From assembly GCA_037962975.1 (NCBI GenBank), contig CM075673.1:150556667-150620666 (forward strand): 64,000 nt of DNA, written 5' to 3'. The position numbers and the translations under genes were made by a program. This document shows, one piece after another, positions 1 to 13,000 of this stretch (its first letter is position 1; the number at the start of each line of letters is the position of its first letter). Source of the stretch: Clitoria ternatea (taxonomy: Eukaryota; Streptophyta; Magnoliopsida; Fabales; Fabaceae). Below the pieces are notes generated by a model. It saw nothing but the letters and a program-made list of their open reading frames with translations. It made no database searches and had not been told where the DNA came from.

Positions 1-132
1 GAAAGACAATTTTTTTTACTTTCAATATTCAAAGGAAATCAGATGTATATACGTCCTTGTATACACGAGATAAAGAGTGATAAATATGTATATCTTTCTA
101 AAAGTTTTTTTTATCTCGTGTATATAAGGGGG
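1..132 (+). mobile_element. 3' end of the internal region of a Copia-like LTR element
   Basis: This is the last stretch of an LTR element whose body lies left of the window. It ends in a purine run (about 126-132) directly before a TG dinucleotide that opens an LTR, which is the arrangement of a polypurine tract. A perfect 15-bp inverted repeat (60-74 and 110-124) lies just upstream of that tract. No coding sequence is visible. Assignment to Copia is inferred from the style of the LTR that follows. Confidence 0.5.
60..124. repeat. Perfect 15-bp inverted repeat beside the polypurine tract
   Basis: The arms 60-74 and 110-124 are exact reverse complements (tatacacgagataaa) separated by a 35-nt AT-rich loop. 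In RNA this would form a hairpin ending a few bases before the polypurine tract. It could help 3' processing or priming of plus-strand synthesis, but that is speculation. Confidence 0.75.
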
Positions 133-1242
133 TGTTACAAATACACTGAGACTAGTGTGTGAGTGTACTGATGACCTGATCTCGCAGATTATAGATATAG
201 ATGATATCAAGTCTTCACACGGGTACACATTAAGAGTAATGATGTACTGGACAGACCCACCATGAGAACGTTGCATGGATCGTTACATGATTGTCATAAA
301 CGATTCTCAATGTGATAATGGTATATGTAGTCCTTCAACCTGAAGTCACTACGATTCCTACATGAGGAGTTTATTGTTTTAATACAATTAAACGTCTTCT
401 GTAACAAGAGGACTATAAAGGTTGTGATTAGGCAATGAACAAATTATGCAGAGGGATGTGAGTGACGTAGATGGGATTTGTCTCTCCTATGTGACATGAG
501 TGATATCTATAGGCCACTTGATGGAGTAAGACTAAGAAAACGCATGGCCATGCTAGAAAGAATAAATATTAGATATTTATTCGGATTCAGTCTACTCCGG
601 TATCAAGTAAAATAAATTGGGCCGTACAAGGATGACGCGACCATGCCTTGGGCCCAATTAGGATATCGTGACAAGAGGAACAAACATATTAAATAATTAT
701 AACTTATAGGTTATGTTGATAATATTCGGACATAATAATGCATTGCTAGATGCCGCTCTTATTTTATATTAATAATAAAATAATTTATTATTAATATGAC
801 CGAGTATTTTACCTGTAGGGTCACACACATAGAGTAAGTCCATCAGAAAATGTTGTCTTATTTTAGTTGGACTAAAATAAAGCTATTGGGCCTAACTCAT
901 TTGGAATGAGTAAGGAGCCCAATTTTAGAGAGAATAAATTAGGTCAAACCTAAGCCTATAAATAGAGCATAAGATGCTCATAGGCCGTTCACTCAAGTGA
1001 GACACAAATTCGCAAAAGTTGCAAGAGCTACACGCCGTCAAACTAGCAGTTGGCAAGTGTTGCGATTCTGGTGGGAGTGCTCGTGTGGACTCCTAAAGGA
1101 CGAGGCTACGACTGCTTCGGTGTTCTTCAAGAGGTAATCCAAAATGATTTTTGTGTTTGTTTTGTGCTTTGAAACACGGAACCTTGCAAGTCCTTTGGAA
1201 TCCCTTTTTTTTCCGCTGCTCATGTTTAGGGATTTCCTAACA
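133..1242 (+). repeat. 3' LTR of a Copia-like retrotransposon
   Basis: The LTR opens with TGTTAC after the polypurine tract and closes with CCTAACA, so it has TG...CA ends and is 1110 bp long. It holds a TATA box near 957. It ends with a G/C-richer leader that resembles the end of plant Copia LTRs (TAR-like, low certainty). The DNA right of 1242 continues as a Tekay-type LTR that matches the second LTR copy near 9027, so this element was inserted into that LTR. The left target-site duplication is outside the window. Confidence 0.6.
957..964 (+). promoter_or_regulatory. TATA box in the Copia-like LTR
   Basis: The sequence cctataaatag lies about 280 bp before the LTR end, a usual place for the U3 promoter of a plant LTR. 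No start-site data are available. Confidence 0.45.
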
Positions 1243-2147
1243 CAAAATGCCTACAATTCCACATCCATACACACATAAACATACAATTATTATTTAGTAA
1301 CTTTCCCTTAACTTTTCTTAATTTATCAGGATTTGACTAAGTATCCCAAGCTTGACTTACATACCTATTCTATTAATTACGACCCGAACACACCCTTACC
1401 TCGATTCCAAGCTTCAACGATTTGTTCTTGGTGTCGGTTGCGTCCTCCAGGCATGTGGTTCAAGGTTCCACTTCCGAATCTAGCACCCGCTTCACCACTC
1501 CGTCTTTCGACGTTCGTTTCGCTACCTACGAATGTCGAAACACAAAATCCATCAACGTTATGCTACACCCATTGCTTTAGATATCATTCCCAAGCTCCCA
1601 TGTGCAAAAGAAATGGAAAATAGAACTCCCCACCATGCATGGCCACTTCGGCTAGAGAGAGAAAGTGAGAGGAAAAGGGAGAAACCTAAAATTGATGGGT
1701 CTATAATGCTCACCTCAAAGTCACGATCCCAGAAATGTGATCAATTTGAGATTCCGAACGAGCCTCCCATTGGAAGAAATGAGCTTTGACAATAGAGAGG
1801 AAGAAAGAAGAAGATGACACGCGTGAAGAATAAGGAAGAAGGAAGGTGATTTTGTTATTTAAGGTCCAGGGATGAAATGGTCTTTTTCCTATTTCTTCTA
1901 TATTTTTCCTTTAAAGCTTTAATTAAAACTTTTACTTTTAACCCTATTGTTAATGAAAATTTACCATCAACTAATTAAACCTTATTTAAATCTTTATAAT
2001 TAATCAATCAAATAAATTTATTTAATTCTACAACATTTAATTATTTATAATAATGATAATTTCCAAAAATCTAAAATAAATTTGAGGACAACTATTAATA
2101 TTTTCCCGCCAATCAAAGATTTTAATTTAATTATTCGACATGCTACA
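1243..2147 (-). repeat. Partial 3' LTR of a Tekay-like chromovirus
   Basis: This stretch aligns almost base for base with the LTR copy at about 9030-9937. It ends in tgctaca where the other copy ends in tgttaca. Read on the minus strand the LTR begins TGTA(A/G)CAT, and a polypurine tract precedes it at 2148-2162. The other two thirds of this LTR lie beyond the Copia insertion and outside the window. Open frames within it recur in the other LTR copy, which is expected of a duplicated repeat and does not indicate a gene. Confidence 0.85.
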
Positions 2148-2162
2148 TCCACTCCCCCCTAA
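2148..2162 (-). other. Polypurine tract of the Tekay-like element
   Basis: On the minus strand the sequence reads taggggggagtgga directly before the LTR start. This is the expected priming site for plus-strand DNA synthesis. Confidence 0.7.
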
Positions 2163-2242
2163 AAAGGGATTTCGTCCCCGAAATCAATGTACCTTATTGG
2201 AAAAGATTGGGGGTACAACCGCCTCATGTCTGATTACAACTC

Positions 2243-5200
2243 TCATGTATAGGTTATTCCATTTAGATTTTGCCACTTCACCTTCACTAAAGGCACCTCC
2301 ATGTTTCTCAACCGCTTGGTCTGGTATCCCTCGATGCAAATAGGTGCTACTTTTACTATCAAGTCCTCTTTTAACTCAATAGAATCTTCCAGCACAATCA
2401 TCGAATCACAAGGAATATATGCCCTCAGTTGCGAAACGTGAAACACATCGTGGATGCTGGTTAAGGATCGAGAAAGGTTCAATCTATAAGCCACCTCATC
2501 AATTCATTCCAAGATCTGATATGGCCCGATATACCTCGGGTTGAGTTTCTGGCTTTTCAATACATGACCTACACCCCTCATAGGTGTCACCTTCAAAAAT
2601 ACCCAATCTCCTACTTGAAACTCAAGTGGCCTATGACGATTGTCATAATAACTTCTCTATCGATCCTGGGCAATATTCATTTTCTCTCGAATCAAGGCAA
2701 CCTGCTCAATCATTTCTTAGATCAATTCGGGTCCCAAATGGATAGCATCTCCATTTTCATTCGAACATAGAGATGTACGACACCTTCTACCATACAAAGC
2801 TTCGTATGAAGCCATACCGATGCTACTATAGTAACTGTTATTATACGCAAACTCCACCAATGGCAAATACCTCTCCCATAAACCACCTTGTTGCAACACA
2901 CAAGCACGGAGCATGTCCTCCAAAGTCTGGATAATGCGCTCTGATTGGCCATCAATTTGAGGATGATAGGCTGAACTTAACCTCAATTCGGAACCTAGCT
3001 CTTGCTGTAAACTCTTCCAGAATCTAGAAGTAAACCACACGTCACGATTAGAAAAAATACTCGAAGGCACACCATGTAGTCTCACAATCTCAATGATATA
3101 TAACCTGGCCAGTCTGTCCAACGACCACTTCATATTCATAGCCAGAAAATGGGCACTTTTGGTCAATCTATTCACAATCACCCAAATAGCATCATATCCA
3201 AAACAGGTCCGAGGTAACCCGGATACAAAATCCATCATGATACTCTCCCTCTTCCAAATCAGAATCTCGGGTGGTTGGAGCAATCCAGGAGGCCTCTGGT
3301 GCTCGACCTTACATTTCTGACATACCACACAAGATCTTACATATTCAATAATCGCTCGTTTCATGCCTAGCCACTAGAATTCTCTCTTCAAATCATGATA
3401 CATTTTTGTAACACCAGGATGAATGCTTAAGGAACTTTTATGTGCTTCAGATAACACCAACTGCCTGAAATCACCTATAGCAGGCACAACAACACGGTTC
3501 CTAAATCGCCAAATACCATCACATCCTTTAGTCAAATTCATTTCCTTGCCCTTAGCTTGGACATCAAGTAGCCTCAACAACTCCTCATCAGATCCCTGGG
3601 CCGCCACCAAGGATTTCAGAAATTCATTTGAGATCTTCAGTATTCCAACAACCATCTAATTTGGGGCTTGCATGACAACCTCAACATTCATCTCACGAAA
3701 ATCCTCTAATAATTCCTGCTCCTTTCCCATCAAGAAGGATGCATGTAAGACTTTCCTGCTCAAAGCATCAGTAAAAACATTTGCTTTGCCAGGATAGTTC
3801 TCAGATCAAAATCATAGTCCTTCAAGTACCCAACCCATCACCTTTGTCTCATGTTTAGCTCCTTCTAATCAAATAAGTATTTCAAGCTCTTGTGGTCATT
3901 AAATACCACAAAACAAGAACCATATAAATAATGGCGCCAGATCTTTAATACAAATACCACCGCCACAAGCTCAAGGTCGTGAGTAGGGTAATTCTGCTCG
4001 TGCGGTCTCAATTGTCTTGAAGCATAGGCAATCACTCTGTCATCCTACATCAGCACACATCCTAAGCCAAACTTGGATGCATCACAATATACCACAAATT
4101 CTTTTGTCACATCGGGTAGTGCAAGCACAGGTGCAGTAGTCAAACACCGCTTCAGAGTTTGAAAACTCAATTCACACTTTTCTGACTATACAAATGGAGT
4201 CTCCTTTCTTGTCAATCAAGTCAAAGGAAGCGCAATGCGTGAGAATCCTTCGATAAATTGACGATAATAACCAGCCAATCCCAAGAAACTTCTAATTTCA
4301 GTCACCGACCTAGGCCTCTCCCAAGCCATAACCACTTCAATCTTAGTTGGATCAACGGATACACCATCACAAGAGATCACATGTCCCAAAAATTGCACAC
4401 TTGCTTCCCAGAAATCATACTTTGATAACTTAGCATACAATTTCTCCTCACGAAGCACCTGCAAAACAATTTGAAGGTGTTGTGCATGCTCCTTAATAGA
4501 CTTCGAATATACCAGAATTCATCAATGAACACCACCACAAATCAATCCAAGTATGGTTGGAAGATCTGGTTCATATAGTCCATAAAAATAGTTGGAGCAT
4601 TGGTCACTCCAAACGACATTACAACATATTCAAGGTGACCATAACGAGTCCAGAACACCGTTTTCAGGACATCCTCAGATTTCACCCTAATCTGATGATA
4701 TCTTGACCTTAGATCAATCTTGGAAATACCATGGCACCCCGCAACCAATCCAATAAATCATCGATCCATGGTAATGGGTATTTGTTTTTGATTATCAGTT
4801 TATTCAACTGTCGGTAATCGATACACATTCGTATACTACCGTCCTTTTTCTTCACAAGTAATATCGGAGCGCCCCACGGTGATACACTCGGCCAAATGAA
4901 TCCCTTATCCAGCAACTCATTGACCTATTTCTTAACCTCTGCCAACTTTACCGAAGACATCCTATAAGGTGCACAGGACACAGGTTCGGCCCCGGGAATC
5001 AAATCAATGGAAAAATCAATCTCCCAACTGGGAGGCAATCCCAGAATATCATCCGGAAACACATCAAGAAAATCACACACCACCGGAATATCACTAGGCA
5101 TAAGATTATACCGCCCCTCCGAAGCAAATAGAAAAACATAAGTTGCGGAGACATCATTCACCACATTCTTAGTGTCAAGTTCTTGGGAGAAAATTATAAT

Positions 5201-5572
5201 CTTTCGGTAACAGTCCATTATAATATGGTTAGTAGCCAACCAATCGAGACCTAGAATAACATCTAAGTTCTTCAATGGCATACAAATCAGATTCACTAGA
5301 AAGGAACGGTCTTCAACTTACGTTGGCAATTCCCCACACATAGTGGTTGTTTCGGATGTGGAACCAGTAGGAGTGGAGACACTAAGGGTATTCTCTATTA
5401 ACACCACCGGTAGACCCAGCCGTCGAACATAACTTTCAAAAATAAAAGAATGCGTAGCACCGGAATCATAAATTACATTTACCAGATAGCCATGAATAAT
5501 ACACTTACCCTGCACCAAGTTGTCAGTTCTTGTAACCTCAGAAGCATCAAAAGCAAATACTCGCCCAACCAT
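2243..5572 (-). pseudogene. Tekay-like chromovirus pol (protease, RT, RNase H, integrase, chromodomain), decayed
   Basis: The domains follow the Ty3/Gypsy order on the minus strand. Protease has DSGATHSF (about 5490). RT has the KKKDGS...DYRQLN block (4800-4870). RNase H has a YCDASKFG-like block near 4090. Integrase has a zinc-binding region ending CVVCQ (about 3320) and a catalytic core (3250-2850). A GPY/F-like stretch and a chromodomain-like end (VPLVKVKWQN) lie at 2494-2243. The gene is dead: stop codons split it, and one base is missing within the RT active site (FIDD, about 4515-4525). The second integrase aspartate (usual SDRD) reads SNRD at 3048-3050. The chromodomain and the 3.1-kb LTRs point to the Tekay/Del clade. 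Confidence 0.85.
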
Positions 5573-6580
5573 AACATTCTGAGCACTACTGGATTGAGCA
5601 TCAGACTTCCTCAGGTGTTGGCTTCCACGACCACTGCTGTTTTGACCTCCCTACTGAAAATTAGCACCACGAACCATAGAGGCATTAGACCGATTACCAT
5701 GTCCACTCTGTTGCTGCCTCTATGGGCCCGGTTGTCTACATTGGAAGCAAACAGTTTGGCTAGAAGTACAATGTTTCGCAATATGGCTCTCCTAACCATA
5801 ATTATAGCATGCACGACCACCAGAATGGCTACTAGAATAGCCGGTAGAACCACGACCAGAAGAGGAAGAAGACGCAGCGGAAGACTTGCCACCTCAAGAA
5901 AACTGACCCATCTTCTTAAAGCTGAACCCTTTTGCCTTCAACGGTTTCTTATCCTTTGGTTGGAATGTTCTCTATAATTGTACTTCCTCAGTCAATCTGG
6001 CTTTATTTACCAAAGTAGGATAATCTCGAATTTCCATAGGCACAATCACACTGCGAAGTTCAATTCGCAATCCAGCTTCATACTTAGCACATTTACTACC
6101 TTCAGTCCCTTCCAAGGAGAAAAGGTGGTAGAAGTCACATAATTCATCAAACTTGGTAGTGTATTCAACCACTGACATTCTGTCTTATTCTAACCTCAGA
6201 AACTCTATCTTCTTATGAATTTTATAATTGTCAGGAAAATATTTAGCAAAAAACCTTCTACGGAAGTTTGCCCACACCAACGGTTCACTCGCTGCATTCA
6301 TTTGCACCTTGGTCCTAGACCACCACACCCTAGCCTCATCTTTCAACTGGTAAGTAGCAAATTGTACTTTCTGCTCCTCCGAGCACTCAAAATATTCAAA
6401 GGCTTGTTCAATTTCCCACATCCAAACATGTGCACCATCATAGTCTTGTCCTCCTTTATAAGCAGGTGGATTCCTCTTCAGAAATTTATCAAGAGTTAGG
6501 CCAAATTCAGCCATACTCATCATTTGGGAGAATTTTAAGAAGAAGTCATCTCCCCTACCAGAACTAGTTCCCTTAGCCAT
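5573..6580 (-). pseudogene. Tekay-like chromovirus gag, decayed
   Basis: The ATG at 6580 opens a clear retrotransposon gag domain. It includes the block with EQAFEYFECSEEQKV and DEARVWW, and runs to about 6185, where a stop interrupts it. Similarity resumes in the next open stretch (6178-5972). The CCHC zinc knuckle is recognisable at 5768-5809 but broken: its second cysteine is tyrosine (CYNYG) and a stop codon follows, although HIAKHC remains. Gag normally forms the virus-like particle and binds the element RNA. This copy cannot make a full protein. Protease and pol follow downstream. Confidence 0.85.
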
Positions 6581-6808
6581 AAAGCAATTCTATAATAATT
6601 AAACATATCACCATTAATAACCAATTGGAAATAGAATATTTACCTTATACACATATAAAACACAATGTTGCCAGAGTGCCAAGGGAATGATGCTAAGTTA
6701 CCCTGTCAATGACACAAATAACCACACGCAAACACAATAAAATACCAGGATAGCCCTATATAGGACTCACATAATTTATTACATATACCCACCTATTCGA
6801 TCCTGAAA

Positions 6809-6828
6809 GGAACCACTCTAATACCACC
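6809..6828 (-). other. Primer-binding site of the Tekay-like element
   Basis: On the minus strand, directly after the 5' LTR, the DNA reads ggtggtattagagtgg. It resembles the tggtatcagagc site complementary to initiator methionine tRNA, with a few changes. Confidence 0.6.
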
Positions 6829-9800
6829 TATAACGTCTTGCCTAATTATTAGACACTAACCATGCGATTAAAATTAATTAAACACACAATGCTATGCCGA
6901 TTAATAAAAATACAGAGGAAAATTTTTCACGATTCTTAAAATATTAAAGGTGAAGGAAAATTTATATAAAAAGAGGTTGAGAGATGCGCCCTCAATTTGT
7001 TAAACTTTAATTATGCCATTAGATAACGGTAACAATGTTTTTATAAATCATGGAAATCCAAAACAATCAAGAAAAACGGTTAAAGGAAGCAAAAAGAAGA
7101 AAATGGAATTAGGGCCACTCGCTTGACTGAGGCCTTGACTCACTTAAGCGAGACCAGCGAGAATCGCTTAGGTGAGTTTATCATATGAATATTTTGGGAA
7201 TCAGGGGGCAACTCGCTCAAGTGAAGCCCCCACTTACTTGAGCGAGTTCCCAAAACCACGCTAGGCGAGCCACCAAACGCGCTTGAGTGAGGGAAACAAT
7301 ATGTATCAGGTCTCCATTTTGCTTGAGCGAGCTAAGCTCACTTGAGCGAAAGCGCTCTAGAATCAACTCCATCATCACTCGCTTGAGCGAGTCACGCTTG
7401 CTTGAGCGAAATCGATGCAGAATCATTCTGTCTGGTGCTCACTCGAGCGAGGCCAAGCCCGCCTGAGCGAAATTTATCCAGTAAGCACCCCTCCTGATGC
7501 ATGCATGTCTCGTTTGAGCGGGAATCGTACTCGCTCGAGCGAGATTAGGCCAGAGGCCATATTACTGATGCTAAGGACTCTCTCTTGAGCGAGAATCCAT
7601 CTTGCTTGAGCGAATTATACAGTACATGGGTGGAAACTAAAAATTTTCACACAATCTAATATGCTTAAACCTTCATATGCACCACTTGGCCTAAATTATC
7701 CATCTATATACATTCAAGCATGCATTTAGGATTTATTCCAACTAAACATACACATCAATCCTAATTCTAATTCATTAAATGCATCACAATCAAGCTTATC
7801 ACTCCATATGCTTCTTACACAAGACCAAAATTCATGAAATCCATCATTCCTTTATCCATTCATCAGGACACTAAACAATTCACATACCAATTACATCATT
7901 AGGATTTACCATTATATGCAACACCTACCCATAGCAATTTATCATTCACACATAATATTGGCTCCATGCCAATATACATCAAATTCATGAAAAATTTAAC
8001 ATTGCTCACATTGACATCACCACCTTACCAATCCATCAACATAAATTCATATCTTCATCAATGAACATACATATTTTAACTCATCATTATATCATAATCA
8101 TTCATAATTCAAGTTGTCATCGTTCCTAGCACATCATAGCCATATTGATCATATGCTAATTTAGTCCAACACACACATGAAACATGTTATGACATTACAC
8201 ACATGAAACACATTACACATTGCATACATCTATTCATTCCATAATTTCCTTCCCTCCTTGACATCAATTCTCCGATTGGCGCACCTCCGGGGCATCAACA
8301 TCCTCCCTGTCACTGGCTACTAAATTAAAGGAAACCACAGCAAGGGTGAGTGTTTGGTATATCATAATTAATTTAGAATGGTAATTAAATAATGAGGTAC
8401 GTGATTAACTACGTGTTATCGCTAATACTAGTTCACTAATTCTACCTTACGCAAATGATTTCACTTCTCTTTATCATCAATTCATGTCTACCACTTCCTT
8501 ACAACCTATACATACTTACAAACTACCTAGTTTCGTACAAGTTTTAGCATCCTCAAGGTACAAATCACAATCAACAAATATGATAGAACATATTCACATC
8601 ATCACATAATATCATCAATTTCATTGAATATCATAACTGACTCTCACATAACTCGACACCTAGTATCCGGATACTAAAGGATCGGCCTTCAACTAGGGGT
8701 CCTACTTGACACCCCGTGGACCCTGCTTGGCCCACCGAGTCCTGCTTGACTCTCCACCTCAACCACTGGGTCCTACTTGACCATTGGGTAGCTCAATTGG
8801 GCACAAAAACCACGGGAGCCAAAAAACGAGGGGCTATACATACCGTCGGCAGTCCCACACTACATAATCATGCATATACATCACATTCTCATATCATATA
8901 CCATGTGGCTATCAATAATGGATCATAATCATCAACTAGGCGACGAACGTGTCAAACCCACCAACATAATGCCACCATACACATCAATTTACCACATCTT
9001 AGAATTCTATAGTTTAATAACTACCATAAAATACCTACAATTCCACATCCATACACACATACATATACAATTATTATTTAGTAACTTTCCCTTAACTTTT
9101 CTCAATTTATCAGGATTTGACTAAGTATCCCAAGCTTGACTTACAGGCCTATTCTATTCATTACGACCCGAACACACCCTTACCTCGATTCCAAGCTTCA
9201 ACAATTTGTTCTTGGTGTCGGTTGCGTTCTCTAGGCACGTGGTTCAAGGTTCCACTTCCAAATCTATCACCTACTTTACCACTCGGTCTTTTGGCGTTCG
9301 TTTTGCTACCTACGGATGTCGAAACACAAAACCCATCAACATTATGCTACACCCATTGCTCTAGATATCGTTCCCAAGCTCCCATGTGCAAAAGAAATGG
9401 AAAATAGAACCCCCTACCATGCATGGCCACTTCAGCTAAAGAGAGAAAGTGAGAGAAAGAGGGAGAAAGCTAAAATTGATGGGTCCATAATGCTCACCTC
9501 GAAGTCACGATCCCAGAAACATGATCAATTTGAGATTCCAACACGAAACGAGCCTCCCATTGGAAACAATGAGCTTCGATAATAGAGAGGAAGAAAGAAG
9601 AAGATGGCATGCGTGAAGAATGAGGAAGAAGGAAGGTGATTTTGTTATTTAAGGTCCAGGGATGAAATGGTCTTTTTCATATTTCTTTTATATTTTTCCT
9701 TTAAAGCTTTAATTAAAACTTTTATTTTTAACCCTATTGTTAACGAAAATTTACCATCATCTAATTAAACCTTATTTAAATCTTTATAATTAATCAATCA

Positions 9801-9937
9801 AATAAATTTATTTAATTCCACAATATTTAATTATTTATAATAATGATAATTTCCATAAATCTGAAATAAATTTAAGGACAACTATTAATATTTTCCCGTC
9901 AATTAAAGATTTTAATCTAATTATTCAGGATGTTACA
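6829..9937 (-). repeat. Complete 5' LTR of the Tekay-like element
   Basis: The LTR runs from the primer-binding site to tgttaca at 9931-9937, about 3109 bp. On the minus strand it starts TGTAACATCC and ends GACGTTATA. Its right third is duplicated at 1243-2147. It contains a dense cluster of short palindromes (7118-7615), a spacer rich in cat/cac motifs (7650-8250), and no believable gene. The flank right of 9937 is Helitron sequence, so the element inserted into the Helitron. Confidence 0.8.
7118..7615. repeat. Cluster of CTCGCTTGAGCGAG-type palindromes in the Tekay-like LTR
   Basis: About 16 exact or near copies of a 12-14 bp palindrome (core cgcttgagcg or cgctcgagcg) occur within 500 bp. 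They come mostly in pairs about 20 nt apart, for example ctcgcttgagcgag followed by gcttgcttgagcgaa near 7378-7410. The sequence between pairs is not conserved, so this is not a simple tandem array. Confidence 0.8.
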
Positions 9938-10098
9938 AGATGGACAGTTCTCTTCATTTAGATTTAAGAACTTTAACCTATAATCACCTTAACTATAGAT
10001 CTAGAAACAACAATATAAAGTTGTCTATAAAAAAAAACTAATTTTGGAAGATATATTTATACATGAGATAACCAAAATCTGTAAAGACCATATTTATT

Positions 10099-13000
10099 CT
10101 ATGAATGAAAAATCTTATCTCTTGTATTCCCACTAATTACCACAATTGCTCTTGTTACATTCTTCCACAATTGGTTAACAATTGATCTGGTGCCATTACA
10201 AAGATCATTAGCTTGGTCTATGTTTCTTAGTAGCATAATGGGTACTCCAACTTTAAGGATTAATTTATGATTTTGAAGGCTAGAACACTTTATTTCATTC
10301 AAAAATTTGGTTGTGAACCACAAAGCTTGCATTTCTTTGTTTTGGTCTAATAAGAAAGTGCTATCAGAACTTAGTTACTCTTGTTCATCCCCTTGAATCA
10401 TGGATAACATAAAGTCATTAATATTTTCAATATTCTCTAAGGTTAGGGCAAGTATAGCTTTTTCTTAAAAGTACATTTGGTTTGACATTGATTCAACATA
10501 TCAAGATAAGCAAAATTCACTAAAGAAGACAAAGGATGATACAAATCTAGAATCAGAAACTCTACAGGAATCTCTATTTGGATTGTGTCACTTGTGGGAT
10601 TCCCAATCAAGCCATCACAAATTTACAATATCCAATCAGAAAAAAGTGGAACCTCTTCCAAATTTGAATTAGATAACGAGGATAATAACCTCATATTTTT
10701 TATAAGCTTTAGAACCTTACAATCCTTCCACAGATAAAAAGAGTTAATGGAAGCAGAGATAACATCATCTCTTATCTCTTTGAGAATGACTAGAAGAATT
10801 TGTCAAAAATCACTTCCTAAAATAACCATCTTACCATCAAATGGTTTAAGATGACTACCAATGTCAACTTTCCGCATAAGATCCTTTAAGGTGTGATTAA
10901 AAGCCTTAAAGCAAAACTTATTTAACATTAGGGCTTTATCCCAAATAATTAGACCTATTTGCAACAACTCAGATTTTGGACTCCATTGCTTTATGTTACA
11001 TGTTGATGTATCATCAATGGCTAATGGAATTTAAAATCTTGAATGAGCATCCTATCCTCCCAGGAGAAGTAAAGAAGCGATTCCGCTTGAAGCTAATTTA
11101 AGGACTATCTTTCCCTTGGAATGTAGTCTTGAAGAAACAGTATTCCAGGGAATATTTTCCTTGTACCTCTGTAACCATATAAGAAAAACAAACCACTTGT
11201 CATATTCAAAAGAGAACCGATGATCTCCTTATATACATTTTGTTATTGATCTATCAATAAAGTTAGCAGCTTGTTGTGTTCCATAAAAAGGTCAACATCA
11301 TTGTAACTAAGTTCATCTATAATAAAACTATTTTAAAAAAACATTAGTTTCAAAATACTACGAAATAGGCACGCAGTTGAAATCCTTTAGGCTTTTCCAT
11401 TAGACTTGTAATTTTTCTAACTTTATTAGATAGAGATTTTTCAAATCGGTGGGTTGTATGATTAAATCTAACATAAAAATATATAAAAAGTTCATTAACA
11501 TTAGTAAAACTATATTGACATAACTAATATTGAATAACTAAAATAATGAAGACAGGAAAAAAATAAAATAAAAAACCTGGTGAGACAAGTTCCTTTCTTC
11601 TATTGTACAATATTCTGTTAGATAGCACTAACCATGTTTGTTCCTAAACATTTTTGGGTCTACTCATGGCGTATGGCATTTGAGAGAAGCAACATGACAA
11701 AAAGCCTTCTAAGTTAGGGCCCAAACACAAAATCATAAGCTTCTTTCATTGAACCAACAAATTCTTTATCATATGATAGCAACCTAATATTGTAACATGC
11801 TTCTTTTAAAGAGCTAAATTTATGTCCATTAGTTGTCCTTATTCCCTTTACGGTGGAAAAACCATTTTGAATAGTTGAGAGAAACTGCATGTAATAATGT
11901 TCACATGTTCTTAGAGGGACACAATGTAATCTACCAATTGAAATTCCTTTTTTTCTTAGCTACCACCTATAATTTTCTTTGTTAAAGATAAATTTGGTGG
12001 GAAACTCGACATAAGTCAATTCCTAAGCATGTTCATAATCTTGATTTGTCTGCATCCAGGCAGCAAAGATGGTATCTTTCTTTTTGTTCCTATTCAGCAC
12101 ATCATTTATTTACTCGTTATCCCTAAAAATGATAGATTGTTGATTTGGAAGGTGAAATGATAAATATTAAACTACAAGTCACCTCTAATTAATATCAAAC
12201 ATATATATTCTTTATATTGCTTTATATGTTCTCATTAATAACTTTTTTCCATCCTTTTTTCATTACGAAATATCTCCAATAAAACTCTATCAGGTCCCTT
12301 ATTAACATATTTAAAAGTACTTAATTGCATTGGACTTGTTATAATATTTTGTGTTAATATGTGCTCTGAATTTCATCAACAAAAATGGATTATAAGGAAC
12401 CATGTTTTTGTTGTCTAACTCAACCTTTTTCTTTTAGTAGAAACTCTAGAGTCTCTTCTTTGATATAATAGAATATCCATTTTCATCAATAACTGTATGA
12501 AACTGGTATTTCAGGGGTGACTTACTACACCTTCCATCTCTTATGTAGGGACTTTCGCATTTGCTACTCCACATGGTCCATGAAGAGATTCATGTGTAAT
12601 GGGATTTGGCATTTAGGTAGATATAACCTTATCGATGCTATCTACAGATGTCAATTTATTCTCTATAGGCTAAGCCACAACAAAATATGAGCATGAGGGA
12701 AACATATTTTCTAAATTTTATGGTATACATGCCTTCAAAACATTAATACAACAAAAACTATTTTTAGTACATTTATATAACAAAAAAACAAGAAAAATAT
12801 GGAAAAAGGAAAAAGTTACCTGCATCAATTTTTCCAAAAACATTTCCTTTTTTTATATGTGAAATCATTCTATCTAGTTTCATCTTAAACACTCTGCATG
12901 AAATGTATAGGCCTATCTTCAAGCTTCAAACTTCTTTTTGGAGACAAATTGATTTATTTCAACTCAATTAACATTGCAAGTGAAACTTATAAATAGATCA

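Noticed and set aside
1333..1789. Plus-strand open frames that recur at 9117-9582 and look like a conserved small gene pair.
   Set aside because: Both lie in the two LTR copies of the same minus-strand element; similarity is explained by LTR duplication, and no domain is recognisable.
7118..7615. CRISPR-like array.
   Set aside because: The repeats are short palindromes with irregular spacing in a plant LTR; a CRISPR array has longer exact repeats and even spacers, and does not occur in plants.
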